From: Prorocentrum cordatum
Lineage: Eukaryota; Sar; Dinophyceae; Prorocentrales; Prorocentraceae
Reading direction: 5' to 3'
DNA length: 64,000 bases
Assembly (NCBI GenBank): GCA_963575745.1
Contig: CAUYUJ010019082.1
Span: forward strand, 587,626-651,625
The position numbers were made by a program, and so were the translations under genes. Each line of letters opens with the position of its first letter. The first letter of the stretch is position 1. Below, one piece after another: positions 30,296 through 40,827 of the stretch. A model generated the notes under the pieces. It had not been told where the DNA came from. It searched no databases and saw only the letters and a list, made by a program, of their open reading frames with translations.

Positions 30296-31486
30296 CTACA
30301 TTTTTAAGCTCGACATGTTCGAATTGGCATGTCTCACATTTCCAATCCAAATTAATACGATGAGTACGATGAAGATGACAAGGTGCTGGTGTGCGTCCTT
30401 TTTGGGCAATCTGATTACGGCCTGGTTGCCCTCCAGGACGATCAGATGCACTTTTGGAAAGCTGCTCGTCTGAGCAGGCTCTGGGTCCACGTGTAACACA
30501 GCACCCTCGTGGGAAATCGTACGCCTCTTTGGAGTCGTAAGTATCTCCGACTGCAGCGGTGGCTGCCTACGGCTAGGAGAAGACCCCCTTGTAGGGGGCG
30601 CCTTACAAGGCGATGGCTTGCGCCTCTTCGTTTTGGCGGCCAGGGTCGGACATATCGTCGTAGCGACACGTCCCAGGCAGCCCAAGCTGTTGTTCTTCTC
30701 TTTGTAGGTGCTGGCAACCTCCACCACGGCCTCCCAGAAGGAAAGCAATGGAAGTCCCTCGAGTCCTAGTGCCGAGTCAAGAGCAACGATCTCGGACTCT
30801 GTGGAAGAATGCGAGACGACCGTCTGTTTCTTGCGCACAGCATTGACAGGGAAGAACGTATTGGGTACAACGAGCGCCGCGAAGACGCCTGTCGTGGACT
30901 TGGAGGAAATAATACAATCGGCAAACGATGCGTCGGTGAAGAGCATGATGGAAAGTTGGTCCGGAATGTCACCGATCCATCCATCTAGACAATGGGTGCG
31001 AGTCGTCTTGAGGTAGCATGTCAGCCGATGAAGGCGTTTGTCACACGTAGTATTCCACTTGGTAATTTCTTTGGCGAACATGCATACTGGATGCAAAAAA
31101 TCGGCACGACAACACCGTGCCAGATAGAGAATCTTCATCAATACACTCGCCGCGTCCTGGCCGAGAATGCCCTCGTCGGAATAATCAGACTCGGTAAAGG
31201 ATGTGTCCTCGATGCCGGGAGTCTCTGCGGCGGGTAGGTCGTCGTAGGTGACTGTCGTGGATTGCGACGCGTCAGTAGGTCTTTCGACCGACCCAGCTGG
31301 GCTGGATGATCGTGGCCGAGCGTTGAGCACGCTAGTGGGTCTCGCGACCGACCCGGAAGAGCTAGGCGATTTGGATCGCAAAGCCCTCGGGGAGTCGGAC
31401 CGTTTTCGGCGTGAGCCTGGCGCTTGGGTACGCTTGGAGGCGCACTCTAGGTAACGTTCTATACATTGGTCAGTGAAGCCAAGCAT
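30296..31486 (-). pseudogene. Copia RNase H
   Basis: A 396-codon frame. After a Ser/Arg-rich linker (residues 20-100) it shows the Ty1/copia RNase H block: LMKILYLARCCRADFLHPVC, then LFTDASFADCIISSKSTTG (catalytic Asp185 in D-A-S), then VRKKQTVVSHSSTESEIVAL (catalytic Glu). The TESE..AL pattern is the usual STTEAEY..L motif. The domain degrades the RNA strand of the cDNA hybrid. The C-terminal part (SPSRRQPPLQSEIL) is linker-like. The motif order is canonical, unlike the LINEs in this window. Confidence 0.85.
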
Positions 31487-31655
31487 ATCATGTCGTATAC
31501 CACGAACTTGTCTAGCTGTCTAATAGTCTTTCGCGCTGTGGGTAGGCAACATTGGTCGAATGGTAGCCGTTCGCTTGTCGAAGACGTTCTGGGAGACGTC
31601 ATGAGCCTGTTGTCCACAGCCAAGGTACTGAGAATACGGGGTGGGCGGGTCAAGG

Positions 31656-32190
31656 TCAATGCCGCTTTTGCGGATCAGATCCCAGCCGGCATGTAGATTG
31701 GTGGCCGGCCCCTGCAAGTTTGAAGTCGTCCACGTATACTGAAAGTATCAAGCCCAGTTTGTTGTGTCTCCACACGCATTCCCAACCTGGGATAGGCTCG
31801 ATTCCAGGCACGTGCGACACTTGCGCCCCCAGAACACGCCTGCCAAAAGGTGTCCGTAAAGTGCCAAGCGTAGTCGGCACACGGGATTTCTGTATTTAGC
31901 CCAGGATGCAGGTTGACGCCACTTGGGTAGAGTAATCCAAGTATCGACTGGATCAAGTCGACCATCTCCGTATAATAAATCCTGAGCGTATGCGCCTGGC
32001 GCATCACTCTGTTCGCCTCCGTAATTTGGCAATAACGCGGTGGCGTCACAAAGCTTAGAAGCTTCAGTGTGTGACGCGCTAGACGCCGCGTCGGCGCAGA
32101 TGGCGGCCAAGCCAGTCTCGTCTTTGCCAGTGTTGCCCTGAAACACCACGCGGCTCTTGAACTTACGTGGTTCCTAAGGAAGTTCCTCAT
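31656..32190 (-). pseudogene. Copia reverse transcriptase (fragmented)
   Basis: RT blocks are split over frames. VVFQGNTGKDETGLAAICAD and QSDAPGAYAQDLLYG (motif A region), then LRLALYGHLLAGVFW (the copia LYGL...W block), lie in one frame. KLGLILSVYVDDFKLAGAG carries the catalytic YVDD at about 31725-31736 in the 31656-31880 frame. YVDD is intact, in contrast with the ADN/SDN of the LINEs. At least one frameshift lies between the blocks, so this copy is not functional. Confidence 0.8.
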
Positions 32191-32376
32191 GTTTCACGGA
32201 AGATAGCTCTAAACAGTTGAAGAAATGAGCCTTCTTCCCTGTACGAATCGCCTCGGATTCGACCTCTTCTTTTTCGGCAACAGTCTCTATCATCCATGTT
32301 TGCTTCTTCTCAAGGCGTTCGTATTCTTTGCGTAGGGCCTCCTGTGCTCGTGGCTCTGCGGCAACCTCCCGTTTGT

Positions 32377-32802
32377 TCAGATTTCGGATAACGAGGGCTG
32401 GGCGTGCCCATGGTGCCTCAGGAAGCTTCTCTCTGTGTGCCAGATATTGGTGGGTCCAGGTGGCATAGTGGGCACTGCTACGGACGGGGTGAACTTGCGG
32501 GTAAGCGGGTTCACGGCCCCGAAATCATGCCCCTCACTGTCGATGAGCACCAGAGTGCGCGCGACTCCAGCAGGCGGCGGTGAGGGTTGGCGGTAGTACA
32601 ATACAATGGTAATGTCACGTGGGCCGCCAGGTAGTTTGGCATATCGAATCTCCTTGTTGGTCACGCCCTTGACGCCCTGGTCTCGAATGACAGCTCCGCT
32701 GTCCATATCGTAGGTAATACGGCGTTCCACGGTATTCCATGTAGGTCCACCAGCCGTAGTTGTGCGAAAGAGCTTAGCTTGTTTATCCTGTCGGGTCCAC
32801 AC
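32377..32802 (-). pseudogene. Copia integrase-RT linker region
   Basis: A 141-codon frame between integrase and RT (RQDKQAKLFRTTTAGGPTWN, ITIVLYYRQPSPPPAGVART, LVLIDSEGHDFGAVNPLTRK). No catalytic motif is seen. Copia elements have a variable linker here, usually shorter. Confidence 0.5.
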
Positions 32803-33005
32803 CCGAAGGGCAGCTCGCTCGCGTGTCTCGCGAGCTTGTTTTATATCTTCTGCATGCTCGATATATTTCTTCTGCTGTCCTCGGGATAAAGTCTTTCAGC
32901 GTTCGGGAATGTGGTCTGGGCGCGTAGTAGCCTGCACGCGCGTCTCACGACCGCGGACCACCATTTTGCCATCCGGCAACATCTTGGGGAGCTCGTAGAA
33001 TCGAA

Positions 33006-34439
33006 CTAGGCCGGTCCATGGCTCACTAAGTTCTCGGTGGTCTGCGGCACTAACACCGTCCCAAACGTCTCAAAGTCCCGCGTTACGTCGAGCTGGTCGA
33101 CGGGGACAAGAATGTTCATCACATCGTCTGTCGGTCTGAATAATTTCTTTCGCGGAATGCGTATATGCCGGATGATGCAGCATCCGCGCTGATCCCAATA
33201 ATCGGGCTCTGGCGCTGGTGCAGCGACATCAGGAGCCGATGGATGAGTAGCAGCAGGATTGTCGTCCGGCGGTATCATAGAGGGGTCACCCCACTCTGTC
33301 GGGCAGGCAAGGGGTAGGTCAGGCATGGGTTTGTCGCCCAAGGGGCGAGAAGTAGCTGCCTTGACCTCGTCGTGTGCCTCTGGGTTGTGGTGTCGCAGAG
33401 TACCGTCCTTTACAGGGAAGGTGAACTTGCCGTCTGGGATGATAATGTCTTTGACTCCGTGTGCGTGACACAGGTCGCCAACAGGGTTCTTGGCATATGT
33501 AGCCGTGTCCAAGACGAGATGATCACCAGATCAACGTCCACCTGAGTGTAGATGGTAACCCATGAACAACCCTTCCCGAGTATTTTCCTGAAACTTGGCC
33601 GTCTCGTTGTTGATCTCGGGATTGAGGCATTTCCGAAAAAGTCGAGAACCGAATGGTATGCAGTGCCCGGGAAAACTTTCACCAAATCGGATTTCATGTG
33701 CTGTCTTGTCTGCGTGCTCGTCGCTGAGGGCGGCAACGCCCGTGGATGTGTGCACAAAGTTGTGTCCACAGCAAAAGGCCTGCATGGCCTCCGTCCACCG
33801 CTCGCGTTCCAGCCCGGACATATGTAACACAGCTCTAGCACCCAGGATGACGATCTTGACAATGCGCTCTGTCAACCCATTCGACTGTGGACGATGAGGA
33901 GTGCTAGTGTCATGTCTCCATCCCAGCTGACGGCATGCCTTCAAAAGCTCTCCGGGATTATCTTTACAGATGTGCTTGACTTCATCGTTTGCAGCGATGA
34001 ATTGCTGAAAGGGTGCCTTTATTGTACCTGCGCCTTTGTGCATGGCTGGGTATGCCATGAGGATGCCGGTGTATCTGTCGAGGACGACGAGTGCATCCTT
34101 GTCGCCGTGTTTATCAGCGGCATCGTCCTCGGCTAAGACGACGTGGTCGGCAGTTAGCGTTTCCCCGAACTTCTTCGGGGCAAAAGCCTCGTAGGCTGTG
34201 CCCTCGTCCGTGGGGGTTGCCGGTGGATGTGGTTTGTGCTGCCGTCTGCACGGGGCGTTCTGCGCCATGGTGCGAGAGCAAATCTCACAGTCTGGGCGTT
34301 TCGGACTGTGGGTCGCGCAGTGCGCAGGATCGACGGGCTTCTTTTGTCGGTTTGGAAAAACACGGTCACCATCAGAGCGCGCCTCAGCAAGCGTCTCCAC
34401 CGGCAGATCCTCGATTGATGTCGACGTAGTGTCGGCCAT
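33006..34439 (-). pseudogene. Copia integrase with one in-frame stop
   Basis: One frame, with a single TGA near 33530 where SGGR-W-SGDH would be expected (TGG to TGA). Zinc-binding HHCC is H40-x3-H44-x6-C51-x2-C54 (HCATHSPKRPDCEIC). The DDE core comprises LTADHVVLAE (D98), KDNPGELLKA (D160) and HRPQSNGLTERIV (E191). RQLGWRHDTSTPHRPQSNG is the typical copia integrase context. REGLFMGYHLHSGGR matches the integrase C-terminal GYS-type block. The enzyme inserts the cDNA. The overlap with the protease frame (34384-34439) needs a frame change. Confidence 0.85.
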
Positions 34440-35391
34440 ATCTGCTTGAGCCGTGCCTGGGATGTCCCCGCAGGTCTTTGCCCCCGCATGTGCCAGGAGA
34501 GCACTGCTGCGGAGACGTAAACGAGTCGCAGTACGAAACTTTGACTTGTCTCTTGGGGCAGGTCTCGTGGTGAGGCCGTGGCTCAGATGTTGGTGGGGAC
34601 TGCGCTGGGTCCTTGCAGCGCCAGCATGCGTCGTGGCAGCGTGAAGGAGAACGCTTGCGCCGACGACGTCTTGGTGCTGATGACGCGCACAATCGCGGTG
34701 GTGGTATCTTCACAAGATCGTCGAGGCGTAGTTCTGGAACTCTGTTATTGACGGGAACTTTGCACCACTGCCCCCCCGGATCCTGCGGCATGTATCCCAG
34801 ATCGGGGTCCCAAAGTTGCCGAAAGCCATCAACTTCAATTAATTGTCCCACTGATAATAACGATGGGCAATCTGGCAAGACAAGAGCTGAACTCCGTAAG
34901 CCTACCTCTGGTAGTTGGATGTCGTAGTGCTCGTTGACAGTACGATCGCCATTGGCTGTTTCCAGAATATGTTCCTCGCGAATAGATATGCGATCAGATT
35001 CGGTCTGCCTGAGTTCGCTCTTATCCTGAACTTGCTGCGCAGATCCTCTGTCGAGAACCCAGGAACGTGTCAGGGCGGCTGTCGATCGTGGAGGGTCGAC
35101 AGTAGGTGTCGCCACTGACTCCTGGTTCGTCTCGGAGGACTCTGTGGTAGAATCGTCAGAACCTGTAATCGCAGTGGGTGTTGCCACCGACACTGCATCG
35201 TGTCGGCAGTCGCGTAGGTCCTTATACCATGATTTGGCCTCCCGTTGACAACGTTGTAGGGCTTCTGCACCCTGTTTCCACCACCATTGCGGCAGCCGAT
35301 CTGGTACCTTGACGATGTCGCCCTCGTTTGGCTTGCCGATCCACTTGTCGAGAGTGGTCTTGCCAGAAACGACGTACGGGAAGTATTCCAC
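34384..35391 (-). pseudogene. Copia protease / pre-integrase region
   Basis: A 335-codon frame. Residues 109-120 read RSWVLDRGSAQQ, equivalent to the copia protease W-hhD-S/T-G motif but with Arg in the middle (DRG). LETANGDRTVNEHYDIQLPE and LVLPDCPSLLSVGQLIEVDG are the usual flap and LLSV blocks. Two VATPT linkers lie N-terminal to the domain (residues 69-73 and 93-97). The C terminus runs out of frame before integrase. Its job would be to cut the polyprotein. The DRG triad raises doubt about activity. Confidence 0.75.
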
Positions 35392-35696
35392 GGTGCGTGT
35401 GTGTGTGTGTCGAAACGTGTCCGACGTCGTGGTTTGGTAGATACTGTCTTGGCCTTGTGCACGGCCATAAGAGTCTTGTCACGTATGACGTAACTACGGT
35501 CGGAGTGGCGTGGGCAGCGGTTGATAGCAGGACAACGTGCTCTGAACTTAGGGGAGCCACGGGGCGAACTGTGGCTCGTGGAACGGCGGCCACGTCCTCT
35601 GTCACTGCCATGTGATCTCTCGCGGCCATGCGCGCTGCCACGTCCTCCGCCACGTCCGTCTCTTCCTCGGGAAGATGATCGTGATGATCTATCGTA

Positions 35697-36971
35697 TCAA
35701 CCTCTCGACTGACTGCGAGAGTCGGTAAATGTCCTGGAGGATGACCGAGACCGGTCGTATTGGCGTTTGTTGTTGCGTCGGTTGTATGAGCCCCCCGCAT
35801 TCCGAACCCCCCCGCGTTGTGGAGAGCGTCTGCTCCCTGAGCCGCGGGATGGTGGTCGGCCACGGCTGTCCTGACTGGAAGTCCGTGGACGGCTGGGGCT
35901 CCTATCAGGTGTCTTCGTACCAGCTGCGAGGTGAACATATTTGCGCTTGTCACCCTTGTGGCACTTGTTCTGGACGAAGAAGCTACACTGCGCCATATGC
36001 GGGAAGTTGCACTTATCACCACGTGCGCATGTACTGCGCTTGGCGAATTCGAAGCAGAACGGCTTCGACCCTGGCTTTTTGGAGCTCGCAGGGGCTGATG
36101 CGCTGCGGCGAGCGTTGCCGCCAGCGTTGGATGCTCGGGAAGATCTGCCGTCTCTCCCGTCCCTGGGGTAGGTATGCAAAGCCTTGCAACGGTCACAACT
36201 CCGACAGTTGCCTCTCTTCCAGGCTGCGCAGATGTTCACCTGAGAACGGTTCTCGTACTCGCACCGTAGCTTGCTTTGATTCTTCTCGAGTTGTTTTATC
36301 TCCAAAACGTCGAGAACGCGTTGTCGAAACCAATCATAGGTACGATTTGGGTCGCTTACCTTCATGCGTTGATACTCATACATGTCCTGTTTCATCCAGG
36401 CATGTCGGCGAGTCTGAATGCGAAAAAAAGATTCTAGAATCTTAAGGTCGGGCGCCTCTCGGCAATCCAACAATAAAGCGTCCCACTCTGTAATAAATCG
36501 TTGCAAATCTTCATCTCTCATCCTCAATTCTTTGAGGCACTCAAAATCGCGTAGGTCGTCCTCAACCTCGGTCGCTTTGTAGGACTGCAGGATGTGCCAG
36601 TAAATCTTGCGTCCTTTCAGCATTCGCCCTGCTTTGTGTTCTCTGGCTTCGATGAGCCTGACCCGGTAGCGCAGATCGGAGGACAAGATGTCGCTGAGAG
36701 CAGTGGCGAGTGTGCAATCGATGCTCTCAAAGTCACCGCTGTCTTGTAAATCTTCAAAGGTACACTCGGGCTGCTCAGCCACGCATAGGAAGGCGTATGC
36801 TTTGGATGGGGCGCCCTGAAACTGCCCCACAGTTATTCCGTACCTTTTGCTGCCACTCGAGCAGCTGTGTGATTCTAGGTAAGACAGGGACTCGTGCGGT
36901 GTCTGACTCCTTGATAGGAGTAGTAGTATTGACCAACACCGCAGATAGTGGTTGCGAGGGTATCGGTACAC
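35697..36971 (-). pseudogene. Copia Gag C-terminal part with CCCH zinc fingers
   Basis: A 424-codon frame. The N-terminal half is helical and capsid-like (RKIYWHILQSYKATEVEDDL, RMKVSDPNRTYDWFRQRVLD), as in the UBN2/retrotransposon gag fold. It has three CCCH-type fingers in place of the usual CCHC knuckle: C248-x7-C256-x5-C262-x3-H266, C306-x8-C315-x5-C321-x3-H325, and C329-x7-C337-x5-R343-x3-H347, whose third Cys is Arg. An Arg/Ser-rich tail follows. The upstream Gag frame (36775-38340) overlaps by about 200 bp and continues into this one with a +1 shift near an AAAAGG (about 36846-36851). Confidence 0.8.
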
Positions 36972-38340
36972 CGTCGGTAGTCGGTTCTGTGCGCACGGGG
37001 GACACGTGGCGTGTCTGTGCGGAAGCTACCGTGGAGGCTGCTCCTGGTGACGTACGTCTTTGTTGTCCTGCATAAGCGCGCGGTGCTTCAGCGGACGCTG
37101 CCGTCGGCCTGGAGAGGCCTGGCGAAGGCGGAAGGTGAAGTGTAGTGTCGTTGGTGTGGTCAATCAATAAATTCGTCCAATTCGTCATGTCCTCGTGTAT
37201 TTGGTCCACCTTCTGGCGTAAAGAATCGTCGGTGCCCCGAGAGCGTTGGGAATGCCGACCAAGGCGTTGCTCGTAGGCTCGGAGACGGGCGTTTTGTGCC
37301 TCCATATCACTTTCCAGACGTGTGAGACACTCCTCAACACGTACTTTTTCAGCATCTCTGTCCCGAAGGGCCTGGGAGAGCTCAGACTGCGCGTGGTCCG
37401 CCGCCGTCTTAACTTCCTGCAACCTGTCAGTGAAGTGGGCGGAATCGTAAACCGTAGGAGGAGATCCCAGCTGGCCAGTCTGGGCTCGTCCGACACGCAG
37501 CTCTGCCAGGGCGTCCTGTACACCAGGTAAACTCTGCTCGATCACAGGGATCCAGTTAGTGAGAGGCTGCACGACAGCGTCGGTCGCATCAAGCCGTTGA
37601 GCGATGACTCTCTCAGTATTTTGTCGACGAGTTGGTACTTGCTTCAGCGCGAAGCGTCGCCGTGTGGTCCATGTTTGATCGAAGATCATTGATTTGGGAC
37701 TGGACGTCGCCGGGGTCGTGTGCCTCGGATGGAGGCGGTCGGTTTCGGAGCTGGTCGTGGATCTCATCGTGTAGGATCCTGACCGCTGAAACACGCCTGT
37801 GTCGCGGACGACCACAAGCTGTTGCTCCATCTGCACAAGGTAGTTGCGCAGGTGCTCGACCGTCGCAGACCGGTGGCCTGAGTATGACATCTCACGGTCA
37901 ACCTGAAACTGCAGCTCTCCTAAGATACGACGATCTTCAGCGATCCTGGAATCTATGATCACAAAGGCGCCGTCGAAATCTTTGCGTAGGGCAGCAGCGT
38001 TGGCAGCGCTCGTCTGAACGCTCTGCACCAGTCCGGAGTACTGCCTGGACACGAAGGTTTCAACCTGGTCTCGCAGCTCAGCAAGTTCACCTGCAGCGGG
38101 CGTGGCCGCCTGCAGGTCGTCCGAGAGTAAGAGGTGATGAGCGTCTGCTCCCTGGTGCACCCTCTCGCGAGAAGTGCGTGGCCTCTGGGAGGCCGCACGC
38201 GGGCTCGACCTAGTCTCGTCGTAGGGGCCTGTGGCCTCACGACGGGCACGCATGGGCGAGCTGCGGCTAGGGCCGTGTGCGCGTGGTGTCTGACGGGACG
38301 ATGAAACCGCGGGGTGCTGCGGCTGCGGCTGTGCCGCCAC
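36775..38340 (-). pseudogene. Copia Gag N-terminal part (coiled-coil)
   Basis: A 521-codon frame. It has a disordered basic N terminus (PRAHGPSRSSPMRARREATG), then long helical segments (AELRDQVETFVSRQYSGLVQ, VRVEECLTRLESDMEAQNAR) typical of a coiled-coil assembly region, then a Ser/Thr/Pro-rich stretch. It ends ITQLLEWQQK just where the sense continues in the next frame as RYGITVGQFQGAPSKAY. The ATG at 38340 is about 500 bp inside the 5' LTR. Such a long N-terminal coiled coil is unusual for copia Gag. Confidence 0.65.
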
Positions 38341-38846
38341 TGGTCTACCGAGCTCCTCGAAGGCGGCTACGTGCGCCGACGCTGGAACAGTCGCAGGACT
38401 GGCTGGGCCAGCGCTGGTGTTCCAACGGCGGTTCGCGCGGAAGCGCCCTGGAGTATCGCGGCCAGTGGGGCTTGCGCCCGACGCAGTAGGGATTGCCCCC
38501 GACGTAGGAAGAGGAGATGGAGTGTCGAAAGTAGGCGTGCGAAATCTTCCAATGCCTGCTCCTGCCCCTTCTCCTGTCCCCCCGTGGGCGGCGCGGCGGC
38601 GAAGTTCAGCAGCTAGTCGCGCCTCGGGTCCGTCGGAGCTGGGGGGGGGGGGGGGGTATCGGGGACACCCGCGCGGTCACCTCCGAGGCTCTCCAACTCA
38701 TCGCCGATCCGTCGCGCCGTCGGAGAGCTCGGACGCGAAGCCTCGAAGGATCCCTCACGGCGCATGCGCCGTCTGGGCTCCATCGGGGCCGCGAGCGAAA
38801 TCGCGACGCAGGGTTCGGTGAAGGTGAGCTTTAAGGGCCGATAACC
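38341..38846 (-). other. 5' leader of the copia element and primer-binding-site candidate
   Basis: About 500 bp with no gene, including a G16-type run near 38640. In minus sense the sequence next to the LTR end is GGTTATCGGCCCTTAAAG. A primer-binding site is expected exactly here, but it does not match the usual TGGTATCAGAGC start closely, so the primer tRNA is unknown. Confidence 0.45.
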
Positions 38847-39033
38847 TGCGCATGGGGTTGGAGTACAAAGGCGCAGAACCCCCGATCCGCAGGTAGAGGA
38901 AAGGAAGGAAAGATGGGGATTGTTTCCTCCCATGCGATCAACAGTCTGATCGACGCCAATACCTGAACCCAACCGGCCAGGAGACAAGATAATAAGGAAC
39001 ATGTATGAAGGTATTACACGGGTTCATTTCACT
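38847..39033 (-). repeat. 5' LTR of the giant copia element
   Basis: 187 bp, a direct copy of 20858-21046 with about 20 visible differences and small indels. In minus sense it starts AGTGAAATGAACCCG (the first TG mutated to AG) and ends CATGCGCA. Confidence 0.88.
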
Positions 39034-39038
39034 GCTTC
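39034..39038. other. Right target-site duplication (GCTTC)
   Basis: Identical to 20853-20857. It is followed by AAGACAGTCAAAGTGAATTG, the continuation of the interrupted dispersed repeat. Confidence 0.85.
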
Positions 39039-40795
39039 AAGACAGTCAAAGTGAATTGCACCACATAGATGGCACTACGCACATTGCTCCACACAGATTG
39101 CACAGCGCCACACATATTGCACAACCTAGATAGCACCACAACATAGATTGCACAACATATCTTTCTTTTATAAAAAAGATACCACATACATTCTCCTTTC
39201 TAAAAAGAGAATAGACTCTGCCCCCCCCCCCCCGGCGCTATCCGCCCCCCATTTCGGGCGCGTAAATCATATGCGATTCTGACCATAGGTCCATCCGATC
39301 TATGAATTTGCACTATCCGAAGGGGGCCGGCATCGGCCCCCCTGGGGTTCCCTTGTTAAAAACAATACGCGGAGACGTGTTTTGTTTTAACACAAGGCTT
39401 GTTCGCGAATCCCTTACAGAAGAAAAAAATGACGAAGTGCACGCGCGCGCGTCGTCGCGCGCGCATGGCGAAATCCTACAAAAAACCTTAGGTGTCGGAA
39501 GGATTTCGCAATCGAGCTTCCAAACAAAACATACAAAAACACATGGTTTCGCAACGCCGGTGCGCTAAAAAAGCTCACGCGCGAGCTCATGCGAAATCTG
39601 AAGAAAACCATTGGTTTTTCAAGATTTTCACAAAATGCAACCACACGGGCTTCGCGCGAGCGCATGTCGAACTCTGTCGAACGCCTTTGCGCGCGTGCCG
39701 TCGCGAAAAACCTCTGGAACAAATGGGGCGAAGTGCAGACGCGCGCGTCGCCGCGCGCGCATGCCGAAATCCTTCAAACCCATTGGTTCGGAAGGGATTC
39801 AAAATCGCGTGTCCAAAAAACCTACAACAACACAAAGTTTCGCAACACGGATTTTCAACATAAGCGTGCGCGCGCGCTCTTGCGTCGTCGTCGTCGTCGT
39901 CATCGCCGTCCTCTCTCCTCCCGCGTCGTCGTCGTCGTCGTCACCTACGTCGTCCTCTGTCTTTCCTCGCATCGTCGTCGTCGTCCTCCTTGGCGTCGTG
40001 GTCGTTTCCGTCGTCGTTGTCGCCGTGGTCGTCCTTCCTCCTCCTCCCTCGTCGTCGTCGTCGTCGTCCGTCGTCGGCGGCTCGTCGTCGCCCCTCCTAT
40101 TTCGTCGCCGTCGTCGTCGTCGTCGTCGTCTTCCCTCCTCCCTCGTCGTTGTCGTCGTCGGTGCCGCCGTCCTTCCTCCTACTTCGTCGTTCGCGCCGTC
40201 GCCGCCCTCCCTCCTCCCTCGTCGTTGTCGTCGTTGTCGCCGTCGTCGCTCCCCCTCCTCCCTCGTCGTCGTCTTCGTTGGCGACGTCGTCGTCGTCTTC
40301 GTCTTCGTCGTCGGCGTCGGCGTCGTCGTCGTCTTCGTCGTCGTCGACGTCGGCTTCGTCGTCGTCGCCGCCGTCGTTGTCGTCGTCGCCGTCGTAGTCG
40401 GCGTCGTTGACGTCGTCGTCGTCGTCGGCGTCGTCGTTGTCGTCGTCGTCGGCGCCGCCATCGTCGTCGTCGTCGTTGTCACCGTCGTCGTCGTCGTCGT
40501 CGGCGTCGTCGTCGCCGTCGTCGGTGTCGTCGTCGTCGTCGTTGCCGGCGTCGTCGAAGTCGTTGGAGACGTCGTCGGTCTCGTCGCAGTCGTTGTCGGC
40601 GGCGTCGTCGTCGTCGCCGTCGTCGCCGGCGTCGTTTTTGTTGCCAGGTGCCATTTGGTACCCGCCGTCACGGTCTCACGCGATTTTGCAAACCAAATTG
40701 CGGGCGGGCGGGCGGGGCGTTTGCGCGAGCAGCGGAGTGGGCAACTCACTGCGACCAGAAATAAATTGCACCACATAGATTGGTGATTGGTCAGC
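39039..40795 (+). repeat. Dispersed (CGT)n-rich repeat, copy C
   Basis: It starts with the end of unit B, then a degenerate 20-bp tandem (ATTGCACCACATAGATG variants, 39052-39165) and the 5' block (TTCTCCTTTCTAAAAAGAG, C-run, GATTCTGACCATAGGTCC). Palindromic GCGCGC monomers (39440-39860), a CGT/GTC tract (39885-40650) and the 3' block with CCATTTGGTACCCGCCGTC follow. ATTGCACCACATAGATTG recurs at about 40763, flanking the unit. Confidence 0.88.
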
Positions 40796-40827
40796 CTACA
40801 CAGGGCGCGAGCGCCCAAGCCTAAGGG

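Larger units (their letters stand above)
20858..39033 (-). mobile_element. Giant Ty1/copia-type LTR retrotransposon, 18.2 kb
   Basis: It is bounded by direct repeats of 189 bp (20858-21046) and 187 bp (38847-39033) that start TG and end CA (one copy mutated to CT), inside a 5-bp duplication GCTTC. On the minus strand the order is 5' LTR, gag with CCCH fingers, protease, integrase, RT, RNase H, then about 8 kb of extra coding sequence, then 3' LTR. Integrase before RT makes it Ty1/copia. Many frameshifts and some stops, plus visible LTR divergence (roughly 20 differences by eye), show an old, inactive copy. Typical copia elements are 5-6 kb, so this one is about three times the usual size. Confidence 0.9.
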
